Position numbers and translations under genes: made by a program. Source: an uncultured Lachnospiraceae bacterium (GTDB taxonomy: Bacteria > Bacillota > Clostridia > Lachnospirales > Lachnospiraceae). From it: 42,128 bases of DNA. A model generated the notes under the pieces. That model ran no database searches. It had not been told where the DNA came from and saw only the letters and a list, made by a program, of their open reading frames with translations. Each line of letters opens with the position of its first letter. Within the stretch, counting starts at the first letter, position 1. Positions 34,324 through 41,892 of this stretch are shown here, piece after piece. Where the stretch lies: the NCBI GenBank assembly GCA_910580015.1, contig CAJTVT010000024.1, positions 1-42,128 on the forward strand. The letters run 5' to 3'.

Positions 34324-34371
34324 AATACATAGAATCATGCATTTACACAATATTATTTAGGAGGCTTTCTT

Positions 34372-34764
34372 ATGGAATATAACGATCCAAATACATCCTA
34401 CATAGACAAGCGATCTCCCAGTATGGCAATTGCATCTCTGATCCTTGGTATCGCGGGACTGGCGATGAGCTGCTGCATCTATCCTGCCATCATTTTTGGC
34501 TCCCTTGCAATCATTCTTGCATTGCTGTCCAGAGGCGGAGAGATGACCACCAGCGGCTATTCTAAAATAGGTTTAATTTTAGGAATTATCAGCATTGTCT
34601 GTGGTATTTTATTCCTGATCTATGGACTCTTTATTTTATTTGTCCAGTTTGGCGGCTTGGAGGGATATATGCAGTATATTGAGGATTTGATGGAAGATAT
34701 GTATCCCAATCTGTACGATACAAATGAATGGCATAGTCCCTATGATTTTTACAATTCCTTTTAA
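34372..34764 (+). CDS. Small membrane protein, DUF4190-like
   Basis: A 130-residue protein with a polar start (MEYNDPNTSYIDKRSP), two hydrophobic segments (about 18-48, MAIASLILGIAGLAMSCC..., and 64-92, IGLILGIISIVCGILFLIYG), a short GGEMTTSGYSK loop between them, and an acidic, Tyr-rich tail. The layout of two helices with an S-x-x-x-LG-I-x-x start resembles DUF4190 proteins of Firmicutes, function unknown. AGGAGG lies seven bases before the ATG. A strong hairpin follows at 34769..34811. Confidence 0.75.
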   Translation: MEYNDPNTSYIDKRSPSMAIASLILGIAGLAMSCCIYPAIIFGSLAIILALLSRGGEMTTSGYSKIGLILGIISIVCGILFLIYGLFILFVQFGGLEGYMQYIEDLMEDMYPNLYDTNEWHSPYDFYNSF

Positions 34765-34768
34765 AATC

Positions 34769-34811
34769 GGGGTGTCAAAAGGTTACATCGGAAAGAACCT
34801 TTTGACACCCC
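34769..34811. terminator. Strong hairpin terminator after the small membrane protein gene
   Basis: GGGGTGTCAAAAGGTT (34769-34784) pairs perfectly with AACCTTTTGACACCCC (34796-34811), an 11-base loop between. The T-run after it is poor on the plus strand (AGTCTTATAG). The stem starts five bases after the stop codon. Confidence 0.65.
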
Positions 34812-34879
34812 AGTCTTATAGAAATCTTCTTCTATCAGGTATATGTCGACATTTGTGGAAGATTTGTTCTAAGGAAAAG

Positions 34880-35101
34880 AAACAGCTTGAATGATATAGA
34901 AATTTAGGCAAATAATTCGTCCGAAGTTCAGGCGGCTAGTGTATTGACCGCCTAATATTTAGACTAATTACGCAGAATGAATTTTCATTCTGCAAGGCAG
35001 ATTTTTGACGGCGTAGCGGTGGCTACGACTAGAAAATCTAACGCAGTAGATGGAAATTCAGGCAAGTAATTGGTCTGATTGTCAGGTGGTCAATACACTA
35101 G
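34880..35101. repeat. MITE, CTAGTGTA family, full copy plus a flanking remnant
   Basis: The full copy is 34936-35101 (166 bp), with ends CTAGTGTATTGACC and GGTCAATACACTAG. Its core matches the 21969 and 29615 copies (CTGCAAGGCAGATTTT, GCGGTGGCTAC, GAAAATCTAACGCAG) with more changes. Upstream, 34890-34935 looks like the right end of another copy (AGAAATTTAGGCAAATAATTCGTCCG...GGCGG), so two insertions adjoin here. Confidence 0.8.
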
Positions 35102-35105
35102 TATT

Positions 35106-35312
35106 TCAGTACCGATAAATATTCACATTTTTCTTGATCCTTGTACTCTTTTTGTGTCCTACAATTTGCAGGATTCCTCGACTTCTTGCATATCCGATAA
35201 CCCCACTGATTTGATGTTCACTATAGGAACGCCTCAAAAAATAATCAAAAATATCATCGCTGGATAAAGTCCCATGGTAACTACTCAAAAAAGCCAATAA
35301 TAAATGATACAC
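35106..35312 (-). CDS. Small protein, possible winged-helix DNA-binding fold
   Basis: A 68-residue basic protein, not recognised. The pattern of a helix (HLLLAFLSSYHG), a second (SSDDIFDYFLRRS), a third (SEHQISGVIGYARSRG) and a strand pair (ILQIVGHKKSTRIKKNVNIYRY) would fit a small winged helix. The start is a GTG with AGGAGGTG six bases upstream. It begins 11 bases after the end of the 167-residue gene and is probably co-transcribed with it; the right end of a MITE lies just beyond its stop codon. Confidence 0.55.
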   Translation of the reverse strand: MYHLLLAFLSSYHGTLSSDDIFDYFLRRSYSEHQISGVIGYARSRGILQIVGHKKSTRIKKNVNIYRY

Positions 35313-35322
35313 GTTGCACCTC

Positions 35323-35826
35323 CTATCTTTGATACTCTTTCAAAATTGTTTTGATCCTCGAAATTATTTTTTGTCGCTCTCTTTTTTGTTCCGCATTCTC
35401 CACAACATTTTTAAAGCACAAATCTAATATTTCCTGCACCATCTCTAAATCTGTGATTTCTTCGTTCTCTGATTCGTTATGTTCCTGGAATGCCTCATTT
35501 TTGCTAATTTCTTGGGCTTTGACACCTTTAAAAAAATTACCAGATGCAGTACACCAACTTTCAAGATGATACGTTTTCACAAGGTGCTTTGAATAGCTTC
35601 GGAAACACATCGTTGGATTCGGGATTTTGTCTTCACATTCAAAAACAATTTCCAGATACGAAGGCGTTACAACCTGATTCAGGATCTTTTTATAAACCCT
35701 TGCATGCTCTCCTGTCATATTGAAACAATTACATGCATCTGTGAATTTTTCTTTGTGAAGATCTAACGCAATTTCCTTTGATTTTGCTTCGTTGGCAAGT
35801 TTAAATTTTACAAAGTAATAGAACAT
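35323..35826 (-). CDS. Hypothetical protein of 167 residues
   Basis: Not recognised. It starts MFYYFVKFKLANEAKS with AGGAGAAG upstream of the ATG. The middle part is mixed alpha/beta with several cysteines and aromatic residues (SYLEIVFECEDKIPNPTMCFRSYSKHLVKTYHLESW). A polar acidic linker (ENEEITD) follows and the C-terminus is a long charged helix (QKRERQKIISRIKTILKEYQR). There is no signal peptide or membrane segment. It is the first gene behind a perfect consensus promoter (35933..35961) and is followed by the small winged-helix-like gene. The open frame continues upstream to 35910 but lacks a ribosome binding site there. Confidence 0.6.
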   Translation of the reverse strand: MFYYFVKFKLANEAKSKEIALDLHKEKFTDACNCFNMTGEHARVYKKILNQVVTPSYLEIVFECEDKIPNPTMCFRSYSKHLVKTYHLESWCTASGNFFKGVKAQEISKNEAFQEHNESENEEITDLEMVQEILDLCFKNVVENAEQKRERQKIISRIKTILKEYQR

Positions 35827-35932
35827 GATTTGTCTTCTCCTAACCCAAAAATTAACAGCAGTTCTCCGAAGTATGTAGCATGAAATAAGCCATAACTTGG
35901 CGGTGTGCATTTTTAAAATTTATTGCATTTCT

Positions 35933-35961
35933 ATTATATATTGTCATTCCATTTCTGTCAA
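35933..35961 (-). promoter_or_regulatory. Perfect consensus promoter of the two-gene unknown operon
   Basis: On the minus strand TTGACA (35956-35961), exactly 17 bases, then TATAAT (35933-35938). The start would lie near 35926, about 100 bases before the first start codon. Confidence 0.75.
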
Positions 35962-36074
35962 TGTAAAACTTGCTGTCATTTTCGCTAGGACGCATGACAT
36001 AAAAATATACTGTTTATTTGGCAATAAATCGGTAAAAACGGCTATTTTTACTTAATGTCATTAACTTAAGAAAT

Positions 36075-36110
36075 AGAACGATTCTGACACTTGCTCTTCA
36101 GAATCGTTCT
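36075..36110. terminator. Bidirectional-looking terminator after the sortase gene
   Basis: AGAACGATTCTGA (36075-36087) and TCAGAATCGTTCT (36098-36110) form a perfect 13-bp stem with a 10-base loop. The T-rich side on the minus strand is ATTTCTT. It closes the cohesin-sortase operon. Confidence 0.7.
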
Positions 36111-36127
36111 GTTTGAATTTTCATATT

Positions 36128-37132
36128 CTATTTTTTCACTCCCACAATAACCAGCCTGCTGTCTGTAGCTTGTCCGTTACAAGTGGAAAGCATCACAAAA
36201 AAGTCACCATACATAAACTGGTAGCCAGTATCATAAAGTCGGTTCTTGCTAATAAACTCCATATATTTTTGAAATTCCTGCTCATCATAATTGTAAAAAT
36301 TATAGTAGCAGAAATCTTGGACATCCGATATGTCCGTTACCAACACCGCAGCAATTTGATACATAGATTTCTCATAAAGGGTGTCAAATTCAAAATTTGG
36401 ATGTTCTTCCAAAAAGGTCTTCTCTTTATATTTTTTTAACTCCCCAAACATACTTCCGTCACTCATATTATGTCCATACAACACAATATTTTTGTCTTTG
36501 GGAAATACGCTTGTGACTCCGTCCAGAAAAATAGCTCCAGATCTGTCCTCTTTCTTGAAAAAATTATGAGATAGATAAATTTCAGGATTTTCTTTGTACT
36601 GTAAAACAGGATAATCAATGCCTGTACCTTGTACCTTTATCCATCCCACAAAATCCTCATTCAAATCATAAAACCTTTGATATTCTTCCAAAATCAGAGG
36701 ATTCCCTGTATCTCCATCATCTGCTCCACTCAAATCCATTTCTGTTCTCTCCTGCGATATGGCATTCGGCAAACTGTCCATGTTTTCCTGCGTTTTCATT
36801 TCTCCCAGAATTTCCTGCAACACCTTATTTTCATAGTCCTTTACCCTGCTGGCTGCTCCGATTCCCAACAGTAAAACAGCCGTAAGAAACGCCAGAATTT
36901 CAATCTGCCGTATTCCAAACACTGCATACCGCCGATATTTTGCAGAAGAAGTCTTTGTTTTTAGCTCCTCAAAAAAGGATTTTCCTATCCAGGTATGAAA
37001 CCTGTGCTTCCCCTGCTTTTTTAATTTGCGGTATATCAGATCCACTTCTTTCTGGTCGGTCAGATTGTAATTCTGGCTGATAGTGTAGATTTTATGTATA
37101 TCCTGAAGCATTTTTTCATTCTTAGTTTTCAT
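36128..37132 (-). CDS. srtB: Class B sortase
   Basis: A 334-residue membrane transpeptidase that attaches surface proteins to the wall. A cytosolic part of about 75 residues precedes one membrane helix (about 77-95), so it is a type II membrane protein. The catalytic domain has FVGWIKVQGTGIDYPVLQ, the His motif LYGHNMSDGSMFG (His221), LSTC (Cys318) and SRLVIV (Arg326). The class B layout (long helix, insert before the Cys) fits. The start overlaps the cohesin gene's stop by four bases (ATGA), so the two are co-translated; its substrate is probably that protein. Confidence 0.9.
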   Translation of the reverse strand: MKTKNEKMLQDIHKIYTISQNYNLTDQKEVDLIYRKLKKQGKHRFHTWIGKSFFEELKTKTSSAKYRRYAVFGIRQIEILAFLTAVLLLGIGAASRVKDYENKVLQEILGEMKTQENMDSLPNAISQERTEMDLSGADDGDTGNPLILEEYQRFYDLNEDFVGWIKVQGTGIDYPVLQYKENPEIYLSHNFFKKEDRSGAIFLDGVTSVFPKDKNIVLYGHNMSDGSMFGELKKYKEKTFLEEHPNFEFDTLYEKSMYQIAAVLVTDISDVQDFCYYNFYNYDEQEFQKYMEFISKNRLYDTGYQFMYGDFFVMLSTCNGQATDSRLVIVGVKK

Positions 37133-37809
37133 CGGGACAATTTTCTTTTTAAAATGACACAGAGAAATCCTGTCACCACAAAAACCCCTCCCAGACAGAG
37201 CACTTTAAAATCCAAAATCTCTATCCCTGTCTGATAAGTCTTGCCGTTTTGCTCCGCACTGCCTGTATGATTTCCTAAATTATCACTGTTCTGATTGCCA
37301 TTTCCATTATTTTGATTATTGTTATCGCCTTCCTGCTTTTGGTAAGACACGTTTGTGGATGTGGAAACATCCTGCATATCCTTGTCCGTAATATCTCTTA
37401 AGGCTAGTTCCACTGGAACATCTGTGTAATCCGCCTTTACGGAAAAAGTTAAAGTTACCATAGTTTCGCTGCCCTGATATCCTGCATCAGATATCATAGA
37501 TATATTCAGTACGTTTTCTCCGTCATCCTCCACATCCGATACAAGAGTCATGGCGTTTGCATTTTTTGCTCCTTCTGACCATGATTCACTCTCGTAAGTA
37601 AGTTTGTCACTGTCATAGATAAGACGCAACCCCAATGTGGTAATCGGCTTGCTCCCAGACACATCAATTTCAACATTTATCTTATCCCCCGCCTTAGCAG
37701 CTTCTTCTGTTTGATATGTAATATTGATATCCGCTGCCCATACGCTCTGGGGAAACATAAAAATCAGGCATAATGCTGCCACTGCTAGTTTTATTACTTT
37801 TTTCCTCAT
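37129..37809 (-). CDS. Sortase-anchored single-cohesin surface protein
   Basis: A 226-residue exported protein. The signal peptide is about 1-25 (MRKKVIKLAVAALCLIFMFPQSVWA). A cohesin-like beta-sandwich covers about 27-155 (INVEIDVSGSKPITTLGLRLIYDSDKLTYES ... MVTLTFSVKA). An Asn/Gln/Gly-rich spacer follows (155-185). The C-terminus is a sorting signal, TYQTG, then a hydrophobic stretch (about 200-219) and KRKLSR. The motif is not a classical LPXTG or NPQTN. It is probably the wall anchor on which the dockerin proteins of the same operon dock. Confidence 0.8.
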   Translation of the reverse strand: MRKKVIKLAVAALCLIFMFPQSVWAADINITYQTEEAAKAGDKINVEIDVSGSKPITTLGLRLIYDSDKLTYESESWSEGAKNANAMTLVSDVEDDGENVLNISMISDAGYQGSETMVTLTFSVKADYTDVPVELALRDITDKDMQDVSTSTNVSYQKQEGDNNNQNNGNGNQNSDNLGNHTGSAEQNGKTYQTGIEILDFKVLCLGGVFVVTGFLCVILKRKLSR

Positions 37810-37840
37810 CTTCTTCTCCTAATTATCCTTTCATGTACTG

Positions 37841-39112
37841 TCAAAATTCAGTGATTTCTCCGTTAAAATACTTCATTATCATTAATGCATCCACAAGATT
37901 TACATTGCCGTCTTTCGTTACATCCGCTGCCGTCTCCTGGGCTTGGGTAAACTCTCGTACCTGATTATAATTCTGTAAAATATAAACCGCATCCACAAGA
38001 TCAATCTTTTGATCTGCATTGACATCACCTAACGCTGGCTGCTGCTCCTCGCCGCCGCTTGTGTCTGTTATACTTATAGCACAGGTTGTACCTGTCCCGC
38101 TCATGCTTGTCTCTGCCTTATTTCCTACCTGGTCTATTCCCACTTCAACATTCGAGGTTGTACCCGCTGGCACGCCATCCTTTACCTTCAGCTTTAATTT
38201 CAGGAAATCCCCTACGTCCGTAATATCCTCCAAAGCAATAAATGACGCTTTTATCCTGCCTGAACCTGGAGATTCATAGACAGAATCCAGGCTGATTTTG
38301 GATTTCAAGCTATCGGCAATTTCTAGAGATTCATAGGTAAACAAAGATGTGTCGTAATCCAGAGTCAGCCCTAAGAGGTTGAAACCAGCGTTTTTTTCAA
38401 TGTTTATGGGGACAGTAATCTCTCCACTGCCTTGGGTGAGGGCGCTGGAAAGGTTGAGAGCAGATGGCGTAACAGAAGTATCTGTCAAATTTAATGTAAG
38501 AACATCATAATTATACCCATTCCCATCACTTTTTTTATATCTATACTCATTCTCATTTGCATTGATACTCGTCAGAGCAATTGACCAAAAATAAATTTGA
38601 GTAGACGATATGTCTTTTTTTACTCGATATTTCACTGTCGCCACGCAATCACTCTTATCAAGTCCATTTATCTGTGCTGACTTCGTCTCATATGAAACTT
38701 CTAACCACAAATTCCCTGGAAAGGAAACATCACTATAGTCCAGTGCTCCATATTTTATTTTGTGTTCATCTGGTACGTTTGTTCCTATGTATTCCAATAC
38801 ATTTTCATCATAACATACATCCATTGCCCAACCATACAGATTGTCTTGTAGACTATCTTTATCTTTATCATAAAGGAGCTGAACATCTATAGTATCTCCT
38901 TCCTTCAAAGTATGGGAACCCGTCCGAACTTGTATTGCCCCATCCTCCGTACTTGTCCCACAGTCATAAAAACCAGCATCTCCGTCTAGAGAACCCAAGA
39001 TTTCTACTAGTTCTGGTGAAAGTGTTTTTTCAGCCCTCACCTCCCCTGAAACAGCAAAAAAAATACATCCAACCATGAAAATCATTACAATTTTATTTAC
39101 CAACCGTTTCAT
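37841..39112 (-). CDS. Secreted protein with two cohesin-like domains and a dockerin (copy 2)
   Basis: A 423-residue secreted protein. The signal peptide covers about 1-28 (MKRLVNKIVMIFMVGC...VRAE). Cohesin-like domain 1 (about 55-200) starts at GDTIDVQLLY. Domain 2 (about 205-340) has EITVPINIEKNAGFNLLGLTLDYDTSLFTYES. A GGEEQQP linker leads to a type I dockerin at about 353-420, with two calcium loops (DVNADQKIDLVD and DVTKDGNVNLVD). From the second cohesin to the stop it is almost identical to copy 1; the N-terminal domain differs. There is no catalytic domain and no sorting signal. The start is the ATG at 39112, AAGGAGA upstream. Confidence 0.8.
   Translation of the reverse strand: MKRLVNKIVMIFMVGCIFFAVSGEVRAEKTLSPELVEILGSLDGDAGFYDCGTSTEDGAIQVRTGSHTLKEGDTIDVQLLYDKDKDSLQDNLYGWAMDVCYDENVLEYIGTNVPDEHKIKYGALDYSDVSFPGNLWLEVSYETKSAQINGLDKSDCVATVKYRVKKDISSTQIYFWSIALTSINANENEYRYKKSDGNGYNYDVLTLNLTDTSVTPSALNLSSALTQGSGEITVPINIEKNAGFNLLGLTLDYDTSLFTYESLEIADSLKSKISLDSVYESPGSGRIKASFIALEDITDVGDFLKLKLKVKDGVPAGTTSNVEVGIDQVGNKAETSMSGTGTTCAISITDTSGGEEQQPALGDVNADQKIDLVDAVYILQNYNQVREFTQAQETAADVTKDGNVNLVDALMIMKYFNGEITEF
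37853..38485. repeat. 633-bp direct repeat, left copy (dockerin gene 3' half)
   Basis: Nearly identical to 39138..39770 at an offset of 1285 bases. It covers the second cohesin-like domain and the dockerin. Differences cluster at both ends of the repeat; the interior shows none that I could find, including at silent positions. Confidence 0.9.
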
Positions 39113-39125
39113 ATATTTCTCCTTC

Positions 39126-40400
39126 TTAAAACTCTGCAATCTCTCCATTAAAATATTTCATTATCATTAATGCATCCACAAGATTTACATTGCCGTCTTT
39201 CGTTACATCCGCTGCCGTCTCCTGGGCTTGGGTAAACTCTCGTACCTGATTATAATTCTGTAAAATATAAACCGCATCCACAAGATCAATCTTTTGATCT
39301 GCATTGACATCACCTAACGCTGGCTGCTGCTCCTCGCCGCCGCTTGTGTCTGTTATACTTATAGCACAGGTTGTACCTGTCCCGCTCATGCTTGTCTCTG
39401 CCTTATTTCCTACCTGGTCTATTCCCACTTCAACATTCGAGGTTGTACCCGCTGGCACGCCATCCTTTACCTTCAGCTTTAATTTCAGGAAATCCCCTAC
39501 GTCCGTAATATCCTCCAAAGCAATAAATGACGCTTTTATCCTGCCTGAACCTGGAGATTCATAGACAGAATCCAGGCTGATTTTGGATTTCAAGCTATCG
39601 GCAATTTCTAGAGATTCATAGGTAAACAAAGATGTGTCGTAATCCAGAGTCAGCCCTAAGAGGTTGAAACCAGCGTTTTTTTCAATGTTTATGGGGACAG
39701 TAATCTCTTTGCTGCCTTGGGCGGGGGCGCTGGAAAGGTTGAGAGCAGATGGCGTAACAGAAGTATCTGTAATCGTATAAGTCATCCTGTCCTGCCATTC
39801 CTCTTCTCCTTCTTGTAGTGTATTTAAATTTCCATATCTGTCTGAGGTATGCACTGACTCCCCCTGCTGGAATATGATGTCACAGGGTTCAACGCCTACT
39901 GTGGTGAATTGGGGCACCTGAATCACTTTAAAACTTATTTTGTACATACAAATATTCTGCTCTACTCTTTTAGTGTTATAATGAGTTGTCAGCCTTTGCC
40001 AGCCTCCTTTTTCAATGGACGCACTTGCATCCTGTATGGTGAGGCTTGTCCCATATTCGAGTACCACATTATCCTCAATAACGGCATTTTGAAATTCCAG
40101 TACAGTTTCATCATAAAATAAATCTAAAGTTACACCGCGTAATGGTCCTTCGGCATTTTGTGCTCCACCATAATATAATACTCTGATGTCTACACTGTCA
40201 CCTTCTTTCAACAACGAGGATTCAGATTGGATTTCAAAAATACCATCTTCCGTTTTCATTCCGCAATCATAAACTGTATAATCCATGATGCGGCTCCATT
40301 CTTCTAATTTCATCTTTTCCGCCCTTACTTCCCTCGGAATTCCCAAGCAAATACATACAGCCAACAAAACCGCCGCCATTTTCTTTAACAACTGTCTCAT
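39126..40400 (-). CDS. Secreted protein with two cohesin-like domains and a dockerin (copy 1)
   Basis: A 424-residue secreted protein, first in the operon. The signal peptide covers about 1-27 (MRQLLKKMAAVLLAVCICLGIPREVRAE). Cohesin-like domain 1 (about 45-205, GDSVDIRVLYYGG ... GVTLDLFYDETVLEFQ) is related to but different from that of copy 2. From about 213 the protein is almost identical to copy 2, through the second cohesin-like domain and the type I dockerin. The start is the ATG at 40400 with AGGAGAG upstream. A cohesin protein bearing a dockerin can be both scaffold and ligand; no enzyme with a dockerin occurs in this window. Confidence 0.8.
   Translation of the reverse strand: MRQLLKKMAAVLLAVCICLGIPREVRAEKMKLEEWSRIMDYTVYDCGMKTEDGIFEIQSESSLLKEGDSVDIRVLYYGGAQNAEGPLRGVTLDLFYDETVLEFQNAVIEDNVVLEYGTSLTIQDASASIEKGGWQRLTTHYNTKRVEQNICMYKISFKVIQVPQFTTVGVEPCDIIFQQGESVHTSDRYGNLNTLQEGEEEWQDRMTYTITDTSVTPSALNLSSAPAQGSKEITVPINIEKNAGFNLLGLTLDYDTSLFTYESLEIADSLKSKISLDSVYESPGSGRIKASFIALEDITDVGDFLKLKLKVKDGVPAGTTSNVEVGIDQVGNKAETSMSGTGTTCAISITDTSGGEEQQPALGDVNADQKIDLVDAVYILQNYNQVREFTQAQETAADVTKDGNVNLVDALMIMKYFNGEIAEF
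39138..39770. repeat. 633-bp direct repeat, right copy (dockerin gene 3' half)
   Basis: Partner of 37853..38485, in the same orientation, in the first gene of the operon. The copies end sharply; upstream coding sequences for the N-terminal domains share no obvious nucleotide identity. Confidence 0.9.
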
Positions 40401-40467
40401 CACATACTCTCCTTCCTGTTTCCTACTTCATACTTAATTGACATACCTCGATATCCTAAATATGTAC

Positions 40468-40529
40468 TATACTCACGACAAATTTTATTAGCCGTGAGTA
40501 TAATATCAAAAAGTGTACTTTTTGATATT
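40468..40529. promoter_or_regulatory. Promoter with two overlapping palindromes, cohesin-sortase operon
   Basis: On the minus strand TTGATA (40504-40509), 16 bases, TAAAAT (40482-40487) forms a plausible promoter about 80 bases before the first gene. One inverted repeat, TATACTCACG / CGTGAGTATA (40468-40477, 40493-40502), encloses the -10. A second, AATATCAAAAAGT / ACTTTTTGATATT (40502-40514, 40517-40529), covers the -35. Both could be repressor or activator sites. The -10 is not ideal. Confidence 0.5.
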
Positions 40530-40752
40530 TGTATTAACTTGATAAAAAATAAAATATTTTTACAATAAACCAGAAACTACTGTCAAAAATCTTTGATTTT
40601 CTTGCAATATTTGGAAAATTGTGGTAGTATAATAGTGCCCTCCTGTATTGCCGCTGCACCAGAGAGGCAGTGCAAAGCAACCCCGCCAAAAAGCCGGGGC
40701 AGGCGGTGACAATGGCAGACATATATGATATACTGAAAGGGAAACAGAGAGT
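40530..40752. other. Composition boundary and leader of the Rpn gene
   Basis: Up to about 40630 the DNA is very AT-rich and then turns GC-rich. A TATAAT lies at 40627-40632, but without a well-spaced -35. A hairpin CCCCG...CGGGG follows at about 40681-40699. GTGACA-17-TATACT (40708-40736) is a second promoter candidate very near the start codon. Confidence 0.4.
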
Positions 40753-41793
40753 ATGAGTGAATTTTTAATGCGGCCCAAGGTGGATTTCGCCTTCAAGCAG
40801 ATTATGCAGAATCAGCGGGCCCGCGTCGGCTTCCTGTCGGCAGTGCTTAAGCTGCCGCCGGAGGACATCCGCGAAACGCAGATAGTAGATCCCCATCTCA
40901 ACAAGCTGCACAAAGGCGATAAGCTGGGCATTTTAGATGTGCGTGTCTGCTTAAACGACGATACGGAAATCGACATCGAAATCCAGCTGGCACCTTTTTC
41001 CGCCTGGACAAAGCGCGTGCTGTTTTACCTGGCAAAGCTGTATGGACAGCAGCTGAAAGAAGGGGAGCCTTACGAACGACTCAAAAAGTGCATCAGCATC
41101 AGCGTACTGGACTTCGAACTGTTTCCGGAGGAGAAAGAATTTTATTCCTGCTTTCACTTGTGGGAGGACAGGCGGCAGTTTCTGTACACCGACCAGCTGG
41201 AACTTCACGTAATCGAGCTTCCGAAGCTGCCGGAGGAATGCCAGGAGGACAGCAGCATACTGCTATGGGCGAAGTTTCTCAACGCTGAGGAGAAGGAGGA
41301 AATTGATATGCTATCCAAGAAAAGCCCGTATATCGAAGCGGCATGCGAGACGCTGCGGGTAATCAGCCAGGATGAACAAAAGCAGATGGAATACCTGGCG
41401 AGAGAAAAAGCCATTCGCGACCACAACCAGCTGATGCTGGAGGCCAGGCAGAGTGCGCTTCGCGATTACGAACAGATACTGCTTGCCAGGGACAAGACCA
41501 TTGGCAATTACGAGCAGATTGTGCTTGCCAAAGACAAGGCGATCAGCGATTACGAACAGACGATGCTCGAGATTCAGGAACAAATCGGCCAGCTGAAAAT
41601 TGAGATGCAGCAACAATCCGATCAGCTGAAGCTCGAAGCGCAGCGAAACGAACAAAGAGGCATCGAGGCCATGATTTTAGATGGCATCGAAGAAAATTTT
41701 TCAAAAGAGAAGATCCTTTTGAAGTTGCAGAGGCGGTTTGCTCTGACAGAAGAACAGGCGAACCAATACTATATAATGGTAACCCTCGGTTGA
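40753..41793 (+). CDS. Rpn-family PD-(D/E)XK nuclease / putative transposase
   Basis: A 346-residue protein of the family annotated as Rpn recombination-promoting nuclease or PDDEXK transposase. It starts MSEFLMRPKVDFAFKQIM; the nuclease core has GILDVRVCLNDDTEIDIEIQLA (Asp and Glu-x-Gln) at about 59-80, then FYLAKLYGQQLKEG. The C-terminal third is a long coiled coil with a 14-residue repeat at about 216-271 (REKAIRDHNQLMLE, ARQSALRDYEQILL, ARDKTIGNYEQIVL, AKDKAISDYEQTML). Codon use is visibly more GC-rich than in the neighbours, which suggests transfer. RecA-independent recombination is known for E. coli Rpn proteins; the role here is inferred. Confidence 0.88.
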   Translation: MSEFLMRPKVDFAFKQIMQNQRARVGFLSAVLKLPPEDIRETQIVDPHLNKLHKGDKLGILDVRVCLNDDTEIDIEIQLAPFSAWTKRVLFYLAKLYGQQLKEGEPYERLKKCISISVLDFELFPEEKEFYSCFHLWEDRRQFLYTDQLELHVIELPKLPEECQEDSSILLWAKFLNAEEKEEIDMLSKKSPYIEAACETLRVISQDEQKQMEYLAREKAIRDHNQLMLEARQSALRDYEQILLARDKTIGNYEQIVLAKDKAISDYEQTMLEIQEQIGQLKIEMQQQSDQLKLEAQRNEQRGIEAMILDGIEENFSKEKILLKLQRRFALTEEQANQYYIMVTLG

Positions 41794-41892
41794 CAAAATT
41801 GTGTGTATACGTGCCAATTAGCACAGAGGCGGAGGCCTTTGTTGTAAAATTTTCCATATACGATTGGGTAAAGGCTGAAAGAAAGGGTTAAA

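Noticed and set aside
34135..34350. N-terminal extension of Tex to 785 residues
   Set aside because: The extension overlies the tex promoter (TTGAAA-17-TATAAT) and has no ribosome binding site; family members start at MDIIAKLAEEL.
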